From the NCBI GenBank assembly GCA_049645705.1, contig JBARUK010000004.1, positions 124,001-188,000 on the forward strand: DNA of 64,000 nt. Reading direction: 5' to 3'. A model generated the notes under the pieces. The model ran no database searches, had not been told where the DNA came from, and worked only from the letters and a program-made list of their open reading frames with translations. The position numbers and the translations under genes are program-made. The stretch's first letter is position 1, and the number at the start of each line of letters is the position of its first letter. The stretch comes from JBGNFV01 sp049645705. GTDB taxonomy: Bacteria; Bacteroidota; Bacteroidia; Cytophagales; Cyclobacteriaceae. Shown here piece after piece: positions 26,038-34,442 of this stretch.

Positions 26038-27567
26038 TCACTCCCATTCTATGGTAGCAGGTGGTTTAGAACTAATATCGTATACAACTCTATTAACGCC
26101 TTTCACGCGGTTGATGATGTCGTTGGACATATCGGCCAGAAACTCGTAGGGCAGGTGGCAGAAGTCTGCAGTCATGCCGTCTACACTGGTAACTGCGCGC
26201 AGGCTGACAACGTTTTCATAGGTACGCTCATCTCCCATAACGCCAACTGACTGAACGGGAAGAAGCACGGCACCTGCCTGCCAAACGTCATCATACAAGT
26301 TATTATTTTTAAGGCCGCTTATAAATATGTAGTCTACTTCCTGCAATACCCTCACTTTTTCAGGAGTAATATCACCGAGTATCCTGATGGCCAGACCCGG
26401 CCCGGGGAAAGGATGCCGCCCAAGGATAGTCTGCTCCAGCCCCAGCGTTTTGCCTACCCGCCTTACTTCGTCCTTAAATAAGCTATTAAGCGGCTCTACT
26501 ACCTTTAAGTTCATACGTTCCGGCAGGCCGCCTACGTTATGGTGGCTTTTGATGGTGGCCGAAGGGCCTTTTACAGATACAGACTCGATCACATCGGGAT
26601 AGATGGTGCCCTGGGCCAGCCACTTCACATTCTGAATAGCGTGAGCCTCCTTATCGAACACATCGATGAACACCTTGCCAATGGCTTTCCGCTTGGCTTC
26701 GGGGTCGGAAATACCCTCCAGCGCACTATAGAAATCCTGGCTTGCATCTACACCCTTCACATTAAGGCCCATGTGCTTGTAGCTTTCCAGCACTTCCTGG
26801 AATTCGTTCTTACGCAGCAGGCCATTATCCACAAATATGCAGTGCAGGTTCTCCCCAACTGCCTGGTGAATGAGCATAGCAGCTACCGATGAGTCTACCC
26901 CGCCGGACAGACCAAGTACAACCTTGTCATTACCCAGCTTTTGCTTAAGTGAGGCTACAGTATCTTCCACAAAGGTATCGGGCGTCCAGTCCTGATGGCA
27001 TCCGCTGATATGGACTACGAAATTTCGGAGTATGGTCTTGCCCTCCAGACTATGTGTTACCTCGGGGTGAAACTGGATACCGTATGTTTCCTCACCCTCT
27101 ACCTTATAAGCTGCCACTTCCACATTAGGCGTGCTGGCAATAGTTTTAAAGTTATCCGGAAGGCTCTTGATCGTATCGCCGTGGCTCATCCACACCTGGC
27201 TGTTCAGGTTTATTTCCTTGAGCAGCTGGTAGTGAGTATCTACTTTGGCCAGTTTAGCCCGCCCGTATTCACGAATTTGCGAAGGGAGTACGTGGCCGCC
27301 TCCGCGGTGGGCCATGAGCTGGGCACCATAGCAGATGCCCAGTACGGGAAGCTTACCGCGCAAGGCGGAGAGATCAGGCTCAGGGGAACCCTCATCCCGG
27401 ACCGAACAGGGACTGCCGGAAAGGATCACACCCTTAACAGACCCGTCTATCTCGGGGATGTTGTTATAAGGATGGATTTCGCAGTATACGTTCAGTTCTC
27501 TTACCCTTCTGGCAATAAGCTGGGTATACTGTGAACCGAAGTCAAGTATCAGTATCTGTTCGTTCAT
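26038..27567 (-). CDS. guaA: GMP synthase (glutamine-hydrolysing)
   Basis: 509 residues. Converts XMP to GMP with glutamine and ATP. The class I glutamine amidotransferase domain carries Cys79 (LGICYGAQL), His168 and Glu170 (GIQFHPE); the ATP-pyrophosphatase domain carries the PP-loop SGGVDSS (222-228); the C-terminal dimerisation domain ends NRVVYDISSKPPATIEWE as in the family. First gene of the unit reaching hemL. No purine riboswitch is seen in the 77-base gap from hisB, and no terminator separates it from the his operon, so some read-through from hisB is possible. Confidence 0.98.
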   Translation of the reverse strand: MNEQILILDFGSQYTQLIARRVRELNVYCEIHPYNNIPEIDGSVKGVILSGSPCSVRDEGSPEPDLSALRGKLPVLGICYGAQLMAHRGGGHVLPSQIREYGRAKLAKVDTHYQLLKEINLNSQVWMSHGDTIKSLPDNFKTIASTPNVEVAAYKVEGEETYGIQFHPEVTHSLEGKTILRNFVVHISGCHQDWTPDTFVEDTVASLKQKLGNDKVVLGLSGGVDSSVAAMLIHQAVGENLHCIFVDNGLLRKNEFQEVLESYKHMGLNVKGVDASQDFYSALEGISDPEAKRKAIGKVFIDVFDKEAHAIQNVKWLAQGTIYPDVIESVSVKGPSATIKSHHNVGGLPERMNLKVVEPLNSLFKDEVRRVGKTLGLEQTILGRHPFPGPGLAIRILGDITPEKVRVLQEVDYIFISGLKNNNLYDDVWQAGAVLLPVQSVGVMGDERTYENVVSLRAVTSVDGMTADFCHLPYEFLADMSNDIINRVKGVNRVVYDISSKPPATIEWE

Positions 27568-27644
27568 GGCGCAAAAATAATACCTTGACTAAAGTTTACC
27601 CTATCCGGAGGCTAAAATGTTCTACCCTGCGGGTAAAATTGGCC

Positions 27645-28778
27645 TTACAGGGTTCCTTTAGTACTGGGAAGGTTATCTATTTCCTTCACATCACGCCTGA
27701 GTGCCATTTTTACAGCCCGCGCAAATCCTTTGAAGATAGCCTCGATCTTATGATGCTCGTTATCACCTTCTACTTTGATATTGAGATTACAGCGGGCAGC
27801 ATCGGCAAAGCTTTTAAAGAAATGATAGAACATTTCGGTAGGCATGTCACCTATCTTTTCCCGGTTAAAATCTGCCTGCCATACCAGCCAGGGGCGACCG
27901 CCGAAGTCAATGGCTACCCTAGCCATGGCATCGTCCATAGGCAGCATAAAGCCATAGCGGGCCATGCCCTTTTTATCTTTCAGGGCGTCCGCAAATGCCT
28001 GCCCCAGGGCAAGCGCAGTATCTTCGATAGTATGGTGCTCATCTATGTGCAGGTCACCTTTTACCTTCACCTTCAGATTTATCATGCCATGCTTGCCTAT
28101 CTGCTCCAGCATATGATCAAAAAAGCCCAGGCCAGTGCTTATATCAGAGGTGCCATTACCATCCAGGTTCAGGTCTATCAGTATGTCCGTTTCGCTGGTA
28201 GTACGACGCACAGATGCTTTACGTACAGGCATTTTCAGAAATTCGAATATACGGTCCCAGTTTTCGGTCACCAGCGCCGCTTCGGATTCCGTTGCTTTCG
28301 GGGCTATCATAATGGCCTTGCACCCCAGGTTTTTGGCCAGTAGCACGTCTGACTGGCGGTCACCGATCACGTAGCTGCCTTTCATATCATACACTTCCGA
28401 GTCCATATATTGGGTAAGCATTGCCGTCCCGGGCTTACGGGTTGGGGCATTTTCATGCTCAAAAGTGCGGTCTACATGTATGGCAACAAAGTGGACGTTC
28501 TCACCCTCCAGGGTTTTTAGCATTTTATACTGGGCCGGCCAGAAGGTATCTTCAGGAAAGCTGTCAGTTCCCAGGCCGTCCTGGTTAGTTACCAGCACCA
28601 GCTCAAAGTCCGTTTGCTCGGCCAGTTTCCGGAGGTTGCTAATGGCTTTGGGCAGGAACTCCAGTTTTTCCAGTGAGTCTACCTGGTAGTCTGTGGGCGG
28701 TTCTTTGATGATAGTACCGTCACGGTCTATAAAAAGCACCTTCTTCAGTGGCTTTACGGGTTGGTCTTCACTGCTCAT
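27645..28778 (-). CDS. hisB: Bifunctional histidinol-phosphatase / imidazoleglycerol-phosphate dehydratase
   Basis: 377 residues, the fused form. The N-terminal HAD phosphatase carries the nucleophile motif FIDRDGTII (about 15-23) and later VIGDRQSDVLLAKNLGC; the C-terminal IGP dehydratase domain carries DHMLEQIGKHG, DEHHTIEDTALALGQ and the second metal-binding block EHHKIEAIFKGFA. Steps 6 and 8 of histidine synthesis in the cytoplasm. Overlaps hisC by 11 bases. It is the last his gene here: hisH, hisA, hisF and hisI are not downstream. Confidence 0.97.
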   Translation of the reverse strand: MSSEDQPVKPLKKVLFIDRDGTIIKEPPTDYQVDSLEKLEFLPKAISNLRKLAEQTDFELVLVTNQDGLGTDSFPEDTFWPAQYKMLKTLEGENVHFVAIHVDRTFEHENAPTRKPGTAMLTQYMDSEVYDMKGSYVIGDRQSDVLLAKNLGCKAIMIAPKATESEAALVTENWDRIFEFLKMPVRKASVRRTTSETDILIDLNLDGNGTSDISTGLGFFDHMLEQIGKHGMINLKVKVKGDLHIDEHHTIEDTALALGQAFADALKDKKGMARYGFMLPMDDAMARVAIDFGGRPWLVWQADFNREKIGDMPTEMFYHFFKSFADAARCNLNIKVEGDNEHHKIEAIFKGFARAVKMALRRDVKEIDNLPSTKGTL

Positions 28779-29817
28779 AATTTGCCAGTTCGCTTAATAG
28801 TTTGTCATTCTCTTCGGCTGTGCCTACAGTAATACGAAGGCAGTTGTCGCACAACTGCACTTTGCTCCGGTCTCTTACGATCACACCCCTGCCCACCAGG
28901 TATCGGTACATATCTACTGCATCTCCGTTCATTTCTGCCAGAATAAAATTAGCATCTGAGGGGTAGGTCCTTTTCACCTGGTCCATATGGCCTAATTTCC
29001 TGTCTACAAGATCGCGCTGGGCTATGAGCTCTTCGACAAGTGCATCCTTCTCTTTATCCTTATCCAGTGCTTCCAGAGCTACCTTCTGGGTAAGGCTGTT
29101 CACATTATATGGTGGTTTGATCCGGTCCATGATGCTTACTACCTCAGGTGAGGCAAAGGCCATACCCAATCGCAGACCGGCCATGCCCCATGCTTTGCTG
29201 AAGGTCTGTAATACCACAAGATTCGGGTAGGCCTCCAGGTCGGCTATATGACTTTCTCTCCGGCTAAAATCGATGTAGGCTTCGTCTACTACCACAAGTC
29301 CGTCAAAGCTCTGCAGGAGTGAATACACCCTTTCCGGATCCATATCATTACCAGTAGGGTTGTTTGGTGAGCACAGGAAGAGCATTTTGGTATGCTCATC
29401 AATGGCTGCCATAACGCGGTCTACATCCGGCTGGTAATCCGGTGTCAGCAGCACCTTTCTCACCTCTATATCATTTATACCGGCTGATACTGTGTACATT
29501 CCATATGTAGGTGGCAGTATGATCACGTTATCTGTACCAGGCTGGCAAAAGGCCCGGAACAGCAAGTCGATCGCCTCATCACTCCCGTTGCCCAGAAAGA
29601 TCCGGTCGGTGCTTATGTTCTTTAGCCCGGCTACCTTCTCTTTCAAAAGCCGCTGGTGCGGATCAGGATAGCGATTCACACCATGCCCCCCGGTTATATC
29701 GAAGGGGTTCTCATTGGCATCCAGGTACACTGAGGCTGATCCGCTGTACTCGTCGCGTGCGCTGGAATACGGCACCAGGTTCACCAGGTGGGGGCGCAAA
29801 AGTTTATTCAGCTCCAT
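28768..29817 (-). CDS. hisC: Histidinol-phosphate aminotransferase
   Basis: 349 residues, class I/II PLP aminotransferase fold. Motifs: LDANENPFD near the N-terminus, GNGSDEAIDLLFRAF, SPNNPTGN (150-157), and the PLP lysine Lys208 in TFSKAWGMAGLRLG. Converts imidazole-acetol phosphate to histidinol phosphate. Overlaps hisD by 14 bases and hisB by 11 bases, so translation of the block is tightly coupled. Confidence 0.97.
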   Translation of the reverse strand: MELNKLLRPHLVNLVPYSSARDEYSGSASVYLDANENPFDITGGHGVNRYPDPHQRLLKEKVAGLKNISTDRIFLGNGSDEAIDLLFRAFCQPGTDNVIILPPTYGMYTVSAGINDIEVRKVLLTPDYQPDVDRVMAAIDEHTKMLFLCSPNNPTGNDMDPERVYSLLQSFDGLVVVDEAYIDFSRRESHIADLEAYPNLVVLQTFSKAWGMAGLRLGMAFASPEVVSIMDRIKPPYNVNSLTQKVALEALDKDKEKDALVEELIAQRDLVDRKLGHMDQVKRTYPSDANFILAEMNGDAVDMYRYLVGRGVIVRDRSKVQLCDNCLRITVGTAEENDKLLSELANYEQ

Positions 29818-31102
29818 TTTCAGAGATATGTTTTAACCTCACCGATACGGCATTTTTATGTGCCTGAAGCTCTTCTGCTGCCGCCATTATTTCTATGGCA
29901 GGGCCAATATTCCCCAGACCTTCGGGGCTGATCTGCTGGAAAGTGATCTTCCGCACGAAGCTATCTACACTTACGCCACTGTAGGCTTTAGCATAGCCAT
30001 TGGTAGGTAGCGTGTGGTTAGTACCGGAGGCATAGTCACCGGCAGACTCAGGGGTGTAGTTACCCAGAAATACCGATCCTGCATTGATGACCTTCTTCCC
30101 CATTTTCTCTGCATTTTTTACAGCCAATATGAGGTGCTCAGGTCCGTATTCATTGATCAGGTCCATGACCTCATTATCGTTCTTTACAAGAATGGCCACA
30201 CTGTTTTCCAGGGACTTTTCGGCCAGCATACGCCGGGGCAGGTGCTCCAGTTGGCTGTCTACCTCTTTGCTTACCTTTTCCAATACTTCCGAAGAGGTAC
30301 TTACCAGTACCACCTGGCTGTCTGCGCCATGCTCGGCCTGTGAGAGCAGGTCGGCGGCTATAAATGCAGGAGGGCATGACTCATCTGCCACTACAGCCAC
30401 TTCACTGGGGCCAGCCGGCATGTCTATGGCTATACCATAGCGGGCCACGTATTGCTTGGCGGCAGTAACATACTGGTTGCCCGGCCCGAATATCTTATGT
30501 ACGCGCGGTACACTGTCTGTACCGAAGGTCATGGCCGCAATGGCCTGGGCACCCCCGGCTTTGACTATATGTGTTACGCCCACCTTATCGGCAGCGTACA
30601 GAATGGCGGGGTGAATATTGCCCTTCAGGTTGGGAGGTGTAGTGAGCACGATCTGGCTGCAACCAGCCAGCATAGCCGGTATGCCCAGCATAAGTACGGT
30701 ACTGAACAGCGGAGCGGTACCGCCGGGTACGTACAGCCCTACTTTCTCTATAGGTACGGACTTGCGGCTGCAGGTAACACCCGGCATGGTTTCTACTGTA
30801 AGCACATCGTCTACCTGATTTTTATGAAAGGCAGTAATGTTATTTATGGCCACATCGATGGCTTCCCGTAACGCCTGGGGTACCAGGTCTTTTGCGGCGG
30901 AGGTTTCCTCAGGCGTTACCAGCAGGTTTTCCAGCTTTACGTGGTCGTATTCTTCGGCCAGTTTATACAAAGCCTTATCTCCCTTGCGCTTTACTTTTCT
31001 GATAATAGGCTTTATGACCTTCTTTACCGTCTTACGGTCGTGTGCAGGCCTGGCAAGCAGAGTTTCCCAGGTTTCCCTGGCAGGGTTCCTGACTATTTTC
31101 AT
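29804..31102 (-). CDS. hisD: Histidinol dehydrogenase
   Basis: 432 residues, full length. Zn-dependent NAD enzyme oxidising histidinol to histidine (last two steps). Family blocks: YVPGGTAPLFSTVLMLGIPA (about 126-145), KIFGPGNQYVTAAKQ, DMPAGPSEVAVVAD, DLLSQAEHGADSQ (with the metal-binding Gln/His), and NAGSVFLGNYTPESAGDYASG plus GTNHTLPT. Overlaps hisG by 4 bases and hisC by 14. Confidence 0.98.
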   Translation of the reverse strand: MKIVRNPARETWETLLARPAHDRKTVKKVIKPIIRKVKRKGDKALYKLAEEYDHVKLENLLVTPEETSAAKDLVPQALREAIDVAINNITAFHKNQVDDVLTVETMPGVTCSRKSVPIEKVGLYVPGGTAPLFSTVLMLGIPAMLAGCSQIVLTTPPNLKGNIHPAILYAADKVGVTHIVKAGGAQAIAAMTFGTDSVPRVHKIFGPGNQYVTAAKQYVARYGIAIDMPAGPSEVAVVADESCPPAFIAADLLSQAEHGADSQVVLVSTSSEVLEKVSKEVDSQLEHLPRRMLAEKSLENSVAILVKNDNEVMDLINEYGPEHLILAVKNAEKMGKKVINAGSVFLGNYTPESAGDYASGTNHTLPTNGYAKAYSGVSVDSFVRKITFQQISPEGLGNIGPAIEIMAAAEELQAHKNAVSVRLKHISENGAE

Positions 31103-31950
31103 ACGATCATACTTTCAATAGGCACTACTAATATACCCTGGGCACCATTGTTTTTCAGTTCTTCCACTACCTCCCAGTAGTCGTCTTCAGCCATAACGGA
31201 ATGTACACTACTCCATCCACTAGTCGCAAGGGGCAGTACGGTGGGGCTTTTCATGCCTGGCAACAGGCTGATAATACGCTCCAGGTTTTCATTAGGTGCG
31301 TTGAGCAAAATATACTTATTTTTGGCTCCGGATTGTACGGCATCCATCCTGAAAAGTAATTTTTCAAGTAATGCATCCTGTTCGGTCCCCAGGCTTTTAT
31401 TGCTGATCAGCACAGCCTCTGACCTCATGATGGTCTCGACCTCCTTTAGGCCGTTGGACAGCAAGGTACTGCCTGTACTGACTATGTCGCATATGGCAGC
31501 CGAAAGGCCAATGCTGGGGGCTATCTCCACGGAGCCACTTATCTCATGCAGGTCAGCAGAAAGACCTTTTTCATCGAGCCACTTCTGCAGCACTACAGGA
31601 TACGAGGTAGCTATACTTTTATCTCTCAGGTCTTCCGGACTATTGTATGTATCACCTTTGGGTATGGCTATGGAAAGGCGGCACTTGCTAAACCCTAATT
31701 TTTTTCTGAGGACTACGTCTTTCTTTTTTTCCACCATCACGTTTTCCCCTACTATGCCCAGATCAGCCACTCCATCGGCTACGTAACCGGGTATATCATC
31801 GTCCCTCAGAAACAGGAACTCAAGCGGGAAATTGGTGGCGGAGGATTTTAGTCTGCCGGTACCGCGGCTGAACCTGATACCACATTCACGGAAAAGGCTA
31901 AGGGTGTCATCGCTTAGTCTGCCGGATTTTTGAATAGCAACTTTGATCAT
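31099..31950 (-). CDS. hisG: ATP phosphoribosyltransferase (long, HisZ-independent form)
   Basis: 283 residues, the long form with a C-terminal regulatory (histidine-binding ACT-like) domain, so no HisZ is needed. N-terminus KVAIQKSGRLSDDTLSLFRECG and the phosphoribosyl pyrophosphate-binding block DIVSTGSTLLSNGL (about 158-171) are as in the family. First committed step of histidine synthesis, normally feedback-inhibited by histidine. First structural gene of the hisGDCB operon; a His-rich leader peptide ends 91 bases upstream. Confidence 0.97.
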   Translation of the reverse strand: MIKVAIQKSGRLSDDTLSLFRECGIRFSRGTGRLKSSATNFPLEFLFLRDDDIPGYVADGVADLGIVGENVMVEKKKDVVLRKKLGFSKCRLSIAIPKGDTYNSPEDLRDKSIATSYPVVLQKWLDEKGLSADLHEISGSVEIAPSIGLSAAICDIVSTGSTLLSNGLKEVETIMRSEAVLISNKSLGTEQDALLEKLLFRMDAVQSGAKNKYILLNAPNENLERIISLLPGMKSPTVLPLATSGWSSVHSVMAEDDYWEVVEELKNNGAQGILVVPIESMIV

Positions 31951-32052
31951 GCTAGTATATAAAGAAGATTTCTTAATGAATTAGAAGAAACAGATAGGCT
32001 GTAACAGCCTCGGAGGGGGCAATATAGTATATGAATTCCTCTTACGAGGAAT
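31951..32052 (-). promoter_or_regulatory. Putative histidine attenuator between hisL and hisG
   Basis: The leader of hisG, read on the minus strand, contains two hairpins. The first, ATTCCTC-GTAA-GAGGAAT (32035-32052), holds the stop codon of the His-rich leader peptide; the second, AGGCTG-TTA-CAGCCT (31996-32010), is followed by a U-rich stretch. A GAGG in the first stem can instead pair with CCTC just before the second, giving mutually exclusive structures. Ribosome stalling at the His codons would then decide whether the second hairpin forms. The terminator's U-tract is poor, so the exact mechanism is uncertain. Confidence 0.5.
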
Positions 32053-32119
32053 GATGGAAATGATGCACACTATGAGCAGCAGCAAAGGAAGCTGCAGTAT
32101 GAAGGGCGGTATGGTGCAT
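32042..32119 (-). CDS. hisL: His-rich leader peptide of the histidine operon
   Basis: A 25-codon ORF from ATG at 32119 to TAA at 32042, same strand as hisG. It contains eight His codons (positions 2, 3, 7, 16, 19, 20, 22, 23): it begins MHHTALHT and ends HSVHHFHHSS. The stop lies in a hairpin and hisG starts 91 bases further on. A perfect TATATTTG -7 box lies 20 bases before the ATG. This is the layout of amino acid operon attenuators (compare enterobacterial hisL with seven consecutive His). A Met-rich ORF on the opposite strand is the complement of these CAT codons and is not real. The His clustering is seen; the regulatory role is inferred. Confidence 0.78.
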   Translation of the reverse strand: MHHTALHTAASFAAAHSVHHFHHSS

Positions 32120-32139
32120 CCGAAGGATCATTGCGATAG

Positions 32140-32147
32140 CAAATATA
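32140..32147 (-). promoter_or_regulatory. -7 box of the his operon promoter
   Basis: Minus-strand TATATTTG is a perfect match to TAnnTTTG. The -33 position, 19 bases upstream, falls in a T run (TTT) and lacks the G. Transcription would begin near 32133, 14 bases before the leader peptide's ATG. Confidence 0.6.
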
Positions 32148-32190
32148 GTAATTGGCCGGAGAAAAAAAAGAAGTTAGGTGGCAGGGCCGC

Positions 32191-32484
32191 TCAGTACCCT
32201 ACACTGATCCGCCTGGGCCTTGCTGGCTCAAGATACGACAAGATCTCCCGTAACTGACTGTCTATAAGAGATCTGATATCATCAAAGTTGGAAGCGCAAC
32301 TCTTCTTAAAGGCGTTCATGTTTTTCTCTATCTCTCGTTTCTTAATATTGATCATATTAAGAATGCGGTATCTATCAGAAGGATCAAGATGAGAACTGCT
32401 GTTCTTCCATTCTTCGATCATCTCGTATACGCTCTCAAGCTTGTTTACAATATTAGTGTCGGATGAGTTATATGCTACGTGCAT
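32191..32484 (-). CDS. Hypothetical helical protein (97 aa)
   Basis: Small hydrophilic protein predicted to be mostly helical (NIVNKLESVYEMIEEWKNSS, RYRILNMINIKKREIEKNMNAFKKS, IRSLIDSQLREILSYLEP), with no signal peptide, no membrane helix and no motif I recognise. The amphipathic heptad-like spacing suggests a helical bundle or dimer. It lies between ftsE and the his leader on the same strand; its stop at 32191 is upstream of the his promoter. No nearby gene suggests a role. Confidence 0.6.
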   Translation of the reverse strand: MHVAYNSSDTNIVNKLESVYEMIEEWKNSSSHLDPSDRYRILNMINIKKREIEKNMNAFKKSCASNFDDIRSLIDSQLREILSYLEPARPRRISVGY

Positions 32485-32665
32485 GACTTAAAGAGTAAAA
32501 AAAATTACCTGCTATTACAGCAAAAAATAATGCCCGCAATAGGATTTTACACAGCGGATCAATCAACCTATCTGATTACGAGCATTCTACTAATTAGTAT
32601 AATAGGAAAAGTTTAAAAATTGTTCCTAAAAAACAACGATAAATATAATTTGCCTATTTTTCTAA

Positions 32666-33379
32666 TTAAAAATACGCATTTGACAGTTCAAAGGTTTCCT
32701 TCGAGCTGTCCAGCAATTTACCTTTTTCGCATTTTAGCATGCGGGCAGGATACTGTTTTATGAAATTATAATTGTGCGTAGCCATTACGACAGCAGTACC
32801 CTGCTTGTTGATATCGAGAAACAACCTGAAGATACCGTCTGACACCTCGGGATCGAGGTTTCCGGTAGGCTCATCGGCAATAAGCATAACAGGTTCATTG
32901 ATCAGCGCGCGGGCTATCACTACTCTCTGCTGCTCTCCGCCGGATAGCTGGTGAGGCATTTTAGTGCCTACAGACCCTAGCCCTACCTGCATCAGTACTT
33001 CTGCCAGGCGGGTTTTCATCTTTCGTTTCTCTTTCCACCCTGTTGCTTTCATAACAAAGAACAGGTTCTCTGCCACGGAACGATCGGGAAATAACTGAAA
33101 GTCCTGGAAAACGATACCAAGCTTGCGGCGAAGATAGGGCACCTTAGTGCGGCGAAGCGTGCGTATATCGTATCCGGCTACGTTAATACTGCCCAGCCTG
33201 AGCGGAAGGTCTGCGTACAGGGTTTTGAGCAGAGAGCTTTTACCGCTTCCGGTACGACCGATAAGGTAAACGAACTCGCCCTTTTCGATCTGAAAAGTGA
33301 TATCATTAAGTATAGTCTGATGCTCCTGAAATATGCAGGCATCTTTTACGGAGACTATGGGGTCGGATGAAAAGCTCAT
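32666..33379 (-). CDS. ftsE: FtsE-like ABC ATPase
   Basis: 237 residues. ABC ATPase with Walker A GRTGSGKSS (about 41-49), Q-loop VFQDFQLFPDRSVAENL, signature LSGGEQQRVVIARAL and Walker B VMLIADEPTGNLDPE. The DFQLFPDRSVAENL block and short length fit FtsE, which with FtsX transmits septal signals to peptidoglycan hydrolases. No ftsX is adjacent, as is common in Bacteroidota, so a LolD-type ATPase is the alternative. Its ATG overlaps the TAA of the preceding 70-codon gene in TAATG. Confidence 0.85.
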   Translation of the reverse strand: MSFSSDPIVSVKDACIFQEHQTILNDITFQIEKGEFVYLIGRTGSGKSSLLKTLYADLPLRLGSINVAGYDIRTLRRTKVPYLRRKLGIVFQDFQLFPDRSVAENLFFVMKATGWKEKRKMKTRLAEVLMQVGLGSVGTKMPHQLSGGEQQRVVIARALINEPVMLIADEPTGNLDPEVSDGIFRLFLDINKQGTAVVMATHNYNFIKQYPARMLKCEKGKLLDSSKETFELSNAYF

Positions 33380-33591
33380 TACACGTCTAGTTTTTGCAAT
33401 TTACCAAAAGGCAGCTTTTCTATCAACGCTGCCAGCTCTTCTTCCTTTCCCTTCAGACCATATTTTTCCAGATTTTTCAATGGCCGGTCTGCCCTGAAGT
33501 ATGCGACGAGAACGAAATTCTCGTCGCGTAACTGTATATAATCGGGGATCTTGGCTTTACCTTTTACCTTAATGATATATAGTCCTTCCAA
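33379..33591 (-). CDS. Conserved-looking small protein (70 aa)
   Basis: 70 residues, beta then helix in pattern (LYIIKVKGKAKIPDYIQLRDENFVLVAYFRAD, then KEEELAALIEKLPFGKLQKL), no signal or membrane helix. Its stop overlaps the ftsE start by one base (TAATG) and it follows the transaldolase gene by 12 bases, so it is translationally coupled and very likely real. I do not know a function; it is recognisable only as a small protein that travels with ftsE in Cytophagales-type genomes (recollection, not checked). Confidence 0.75.
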   Translation of the reverse strand: MEGLYIIKVKGKAKIPDYIQLRDENFVLVAYFRADRPLKNLEKYGLKGKEEELAALIEKLPFGKLQKLDV

Positions 33592-33603
33592 ATCAGCCTG
33601 TCC

Positions 33604-34260
33604 TTAACCGTTGTTTTTCTTGTGATCGGCCAGGAATTTCTCCAGTCCGCTATCGGTAAGGGGGTGTTTGAGCAGGCCGGTAATAACGCTGAGAGGGCAG
33701 GTAACCACATCGGCGCCCATTTCAGCACACTCTATTAGGTGCATGGTGTGGCGAACGGATGCTGCCAATACTTCGGTGCCAAAATCATACTGATCGTAGA
33801 TAGTGACTATCTGGCTAATGAGGGCCAGACCATCGGTAGCGATATCATCCAGGCGACCTATGAAAGGAGAAACATAGTTAGCACCGGCTTTGGCGGCCAG
33901 TATGGCCTGCCCGGCAGAAAATACCAGCGTACAGTTAGTCCTGATGCCGTTATTGGAAAAGTATTTGAGAGCCTTAACACCGTCACGGATCATAGGTACT
34001 TTTACTACAATCTTATCATCTATCTTAGCAAGAGACTCCCCTTCCTTAACGATGTTATCATAATCAGTGGCAATTACCTCTGCGCTTACATTATTATCAA
34101 CAATATCACAGATAGCCTTATAGTGATTGCGGACGTTCTCTTCACCTTTAATGCCTTCTTTGGCCATCAGGCTCGGGTTGGTGGTTACGCCGTCCAGTAC
34201 GCCAAGGTCCTGGGCTTCTTTGATGTCGTCTAGGTTAGCAGTATCAATAAAAAATTTCAT
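33604..34260 (-). CDS. fsa: Transaldolase-like / fructose-6-phosphate aldolase family protein
   Basis: 218 residues, the short TalC/FSA form of class I aldolase. Visible: Asp6 in FIDTANLDDIKE, TTNPSL (26-31), the Schiff-base Lys87 in IVVKVPM, and NCTLVFSAGQAILAAKAGANYVSPFIGRLDD, all as in the family. It acts in the cytoplasm either as transaldolase in the non-oxidative pentose phosphate pathway or as F6P aldolase; the sequence alone does not settle which. First gene of a probable unit with the 70-aa gene and ftsE. Confidence 0.95.
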   Translation of the reverse strand: MKFFIDTANLDDIKEAQDLGVLDGVTTNPSLMAKEGIKGEENVRNHYKAICDIVDNNVSAEVIATDYDNIVKEGESLAKIDDKIVVKVPMIRDGVKALKYFSNNGIRTNCTLVFSAGQAILAAKAGANYVSPFIGRLDDIATDGLALISQIVTIYDQYDFGTEVLAASVRHTMHLIECAEMGADVVTCPLSVITGLLKHPLTDSGLEKFLADHKKNNG

Positions 34261-34346
34261 AAAAGAAGAGGTTATAGGTATAGTGCAAATCTACGCAGTA
34301 ATAAAGAGAAAATGCAGGAAAAAATACCATCGGTGGGAAAAAAAAT

Positions 34347-34438
34347 GGCAAATCAAGTGTCGCGCCGCTACGACTACCTACCCTTGCTTCCTTCCGGACC
34401 TGGGGGAGTTCGGCAGGAGCTGGCCGCACTGATTTGCC
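34347..34438 (-). ncRNA. ffs: Signal recognition particle RNA (4.5S-type)
   Basis: Read on the minus strand, the terminal helix is GGCAAATCA (5' end, 34438) pairing with TGATTTGCC (3' end, 34347). The conserved apical domain CCAGGTCCGGAAGGAAGCAAGG, with its GGAA tetraloop region, is plainly present. About 92 nt, the size of the small bacterial SRP RNA. It binds Ffh and helps target membrane and secreted proteins. After the helix an A then eight T residues (34338-34346) act as terminator. ORFs drawn across this stretch are shadows. Confidence 0.95.
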
Positions 34439-34442
34439 GATG

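Noticed and set aside
27568..27644. Purine riboswitch before guaA
   Set aside because: Only 77 bases, no conserved junction elements.
32051..32257. Met/His/Cys-rich 68-aa ORF on the plus strand
   Set aside because: It is antisense to the His-rich leader peptide: its ATG codons are the complements of CAT (His) codons, and it runs into the coding part of the gene at 32191-32484.
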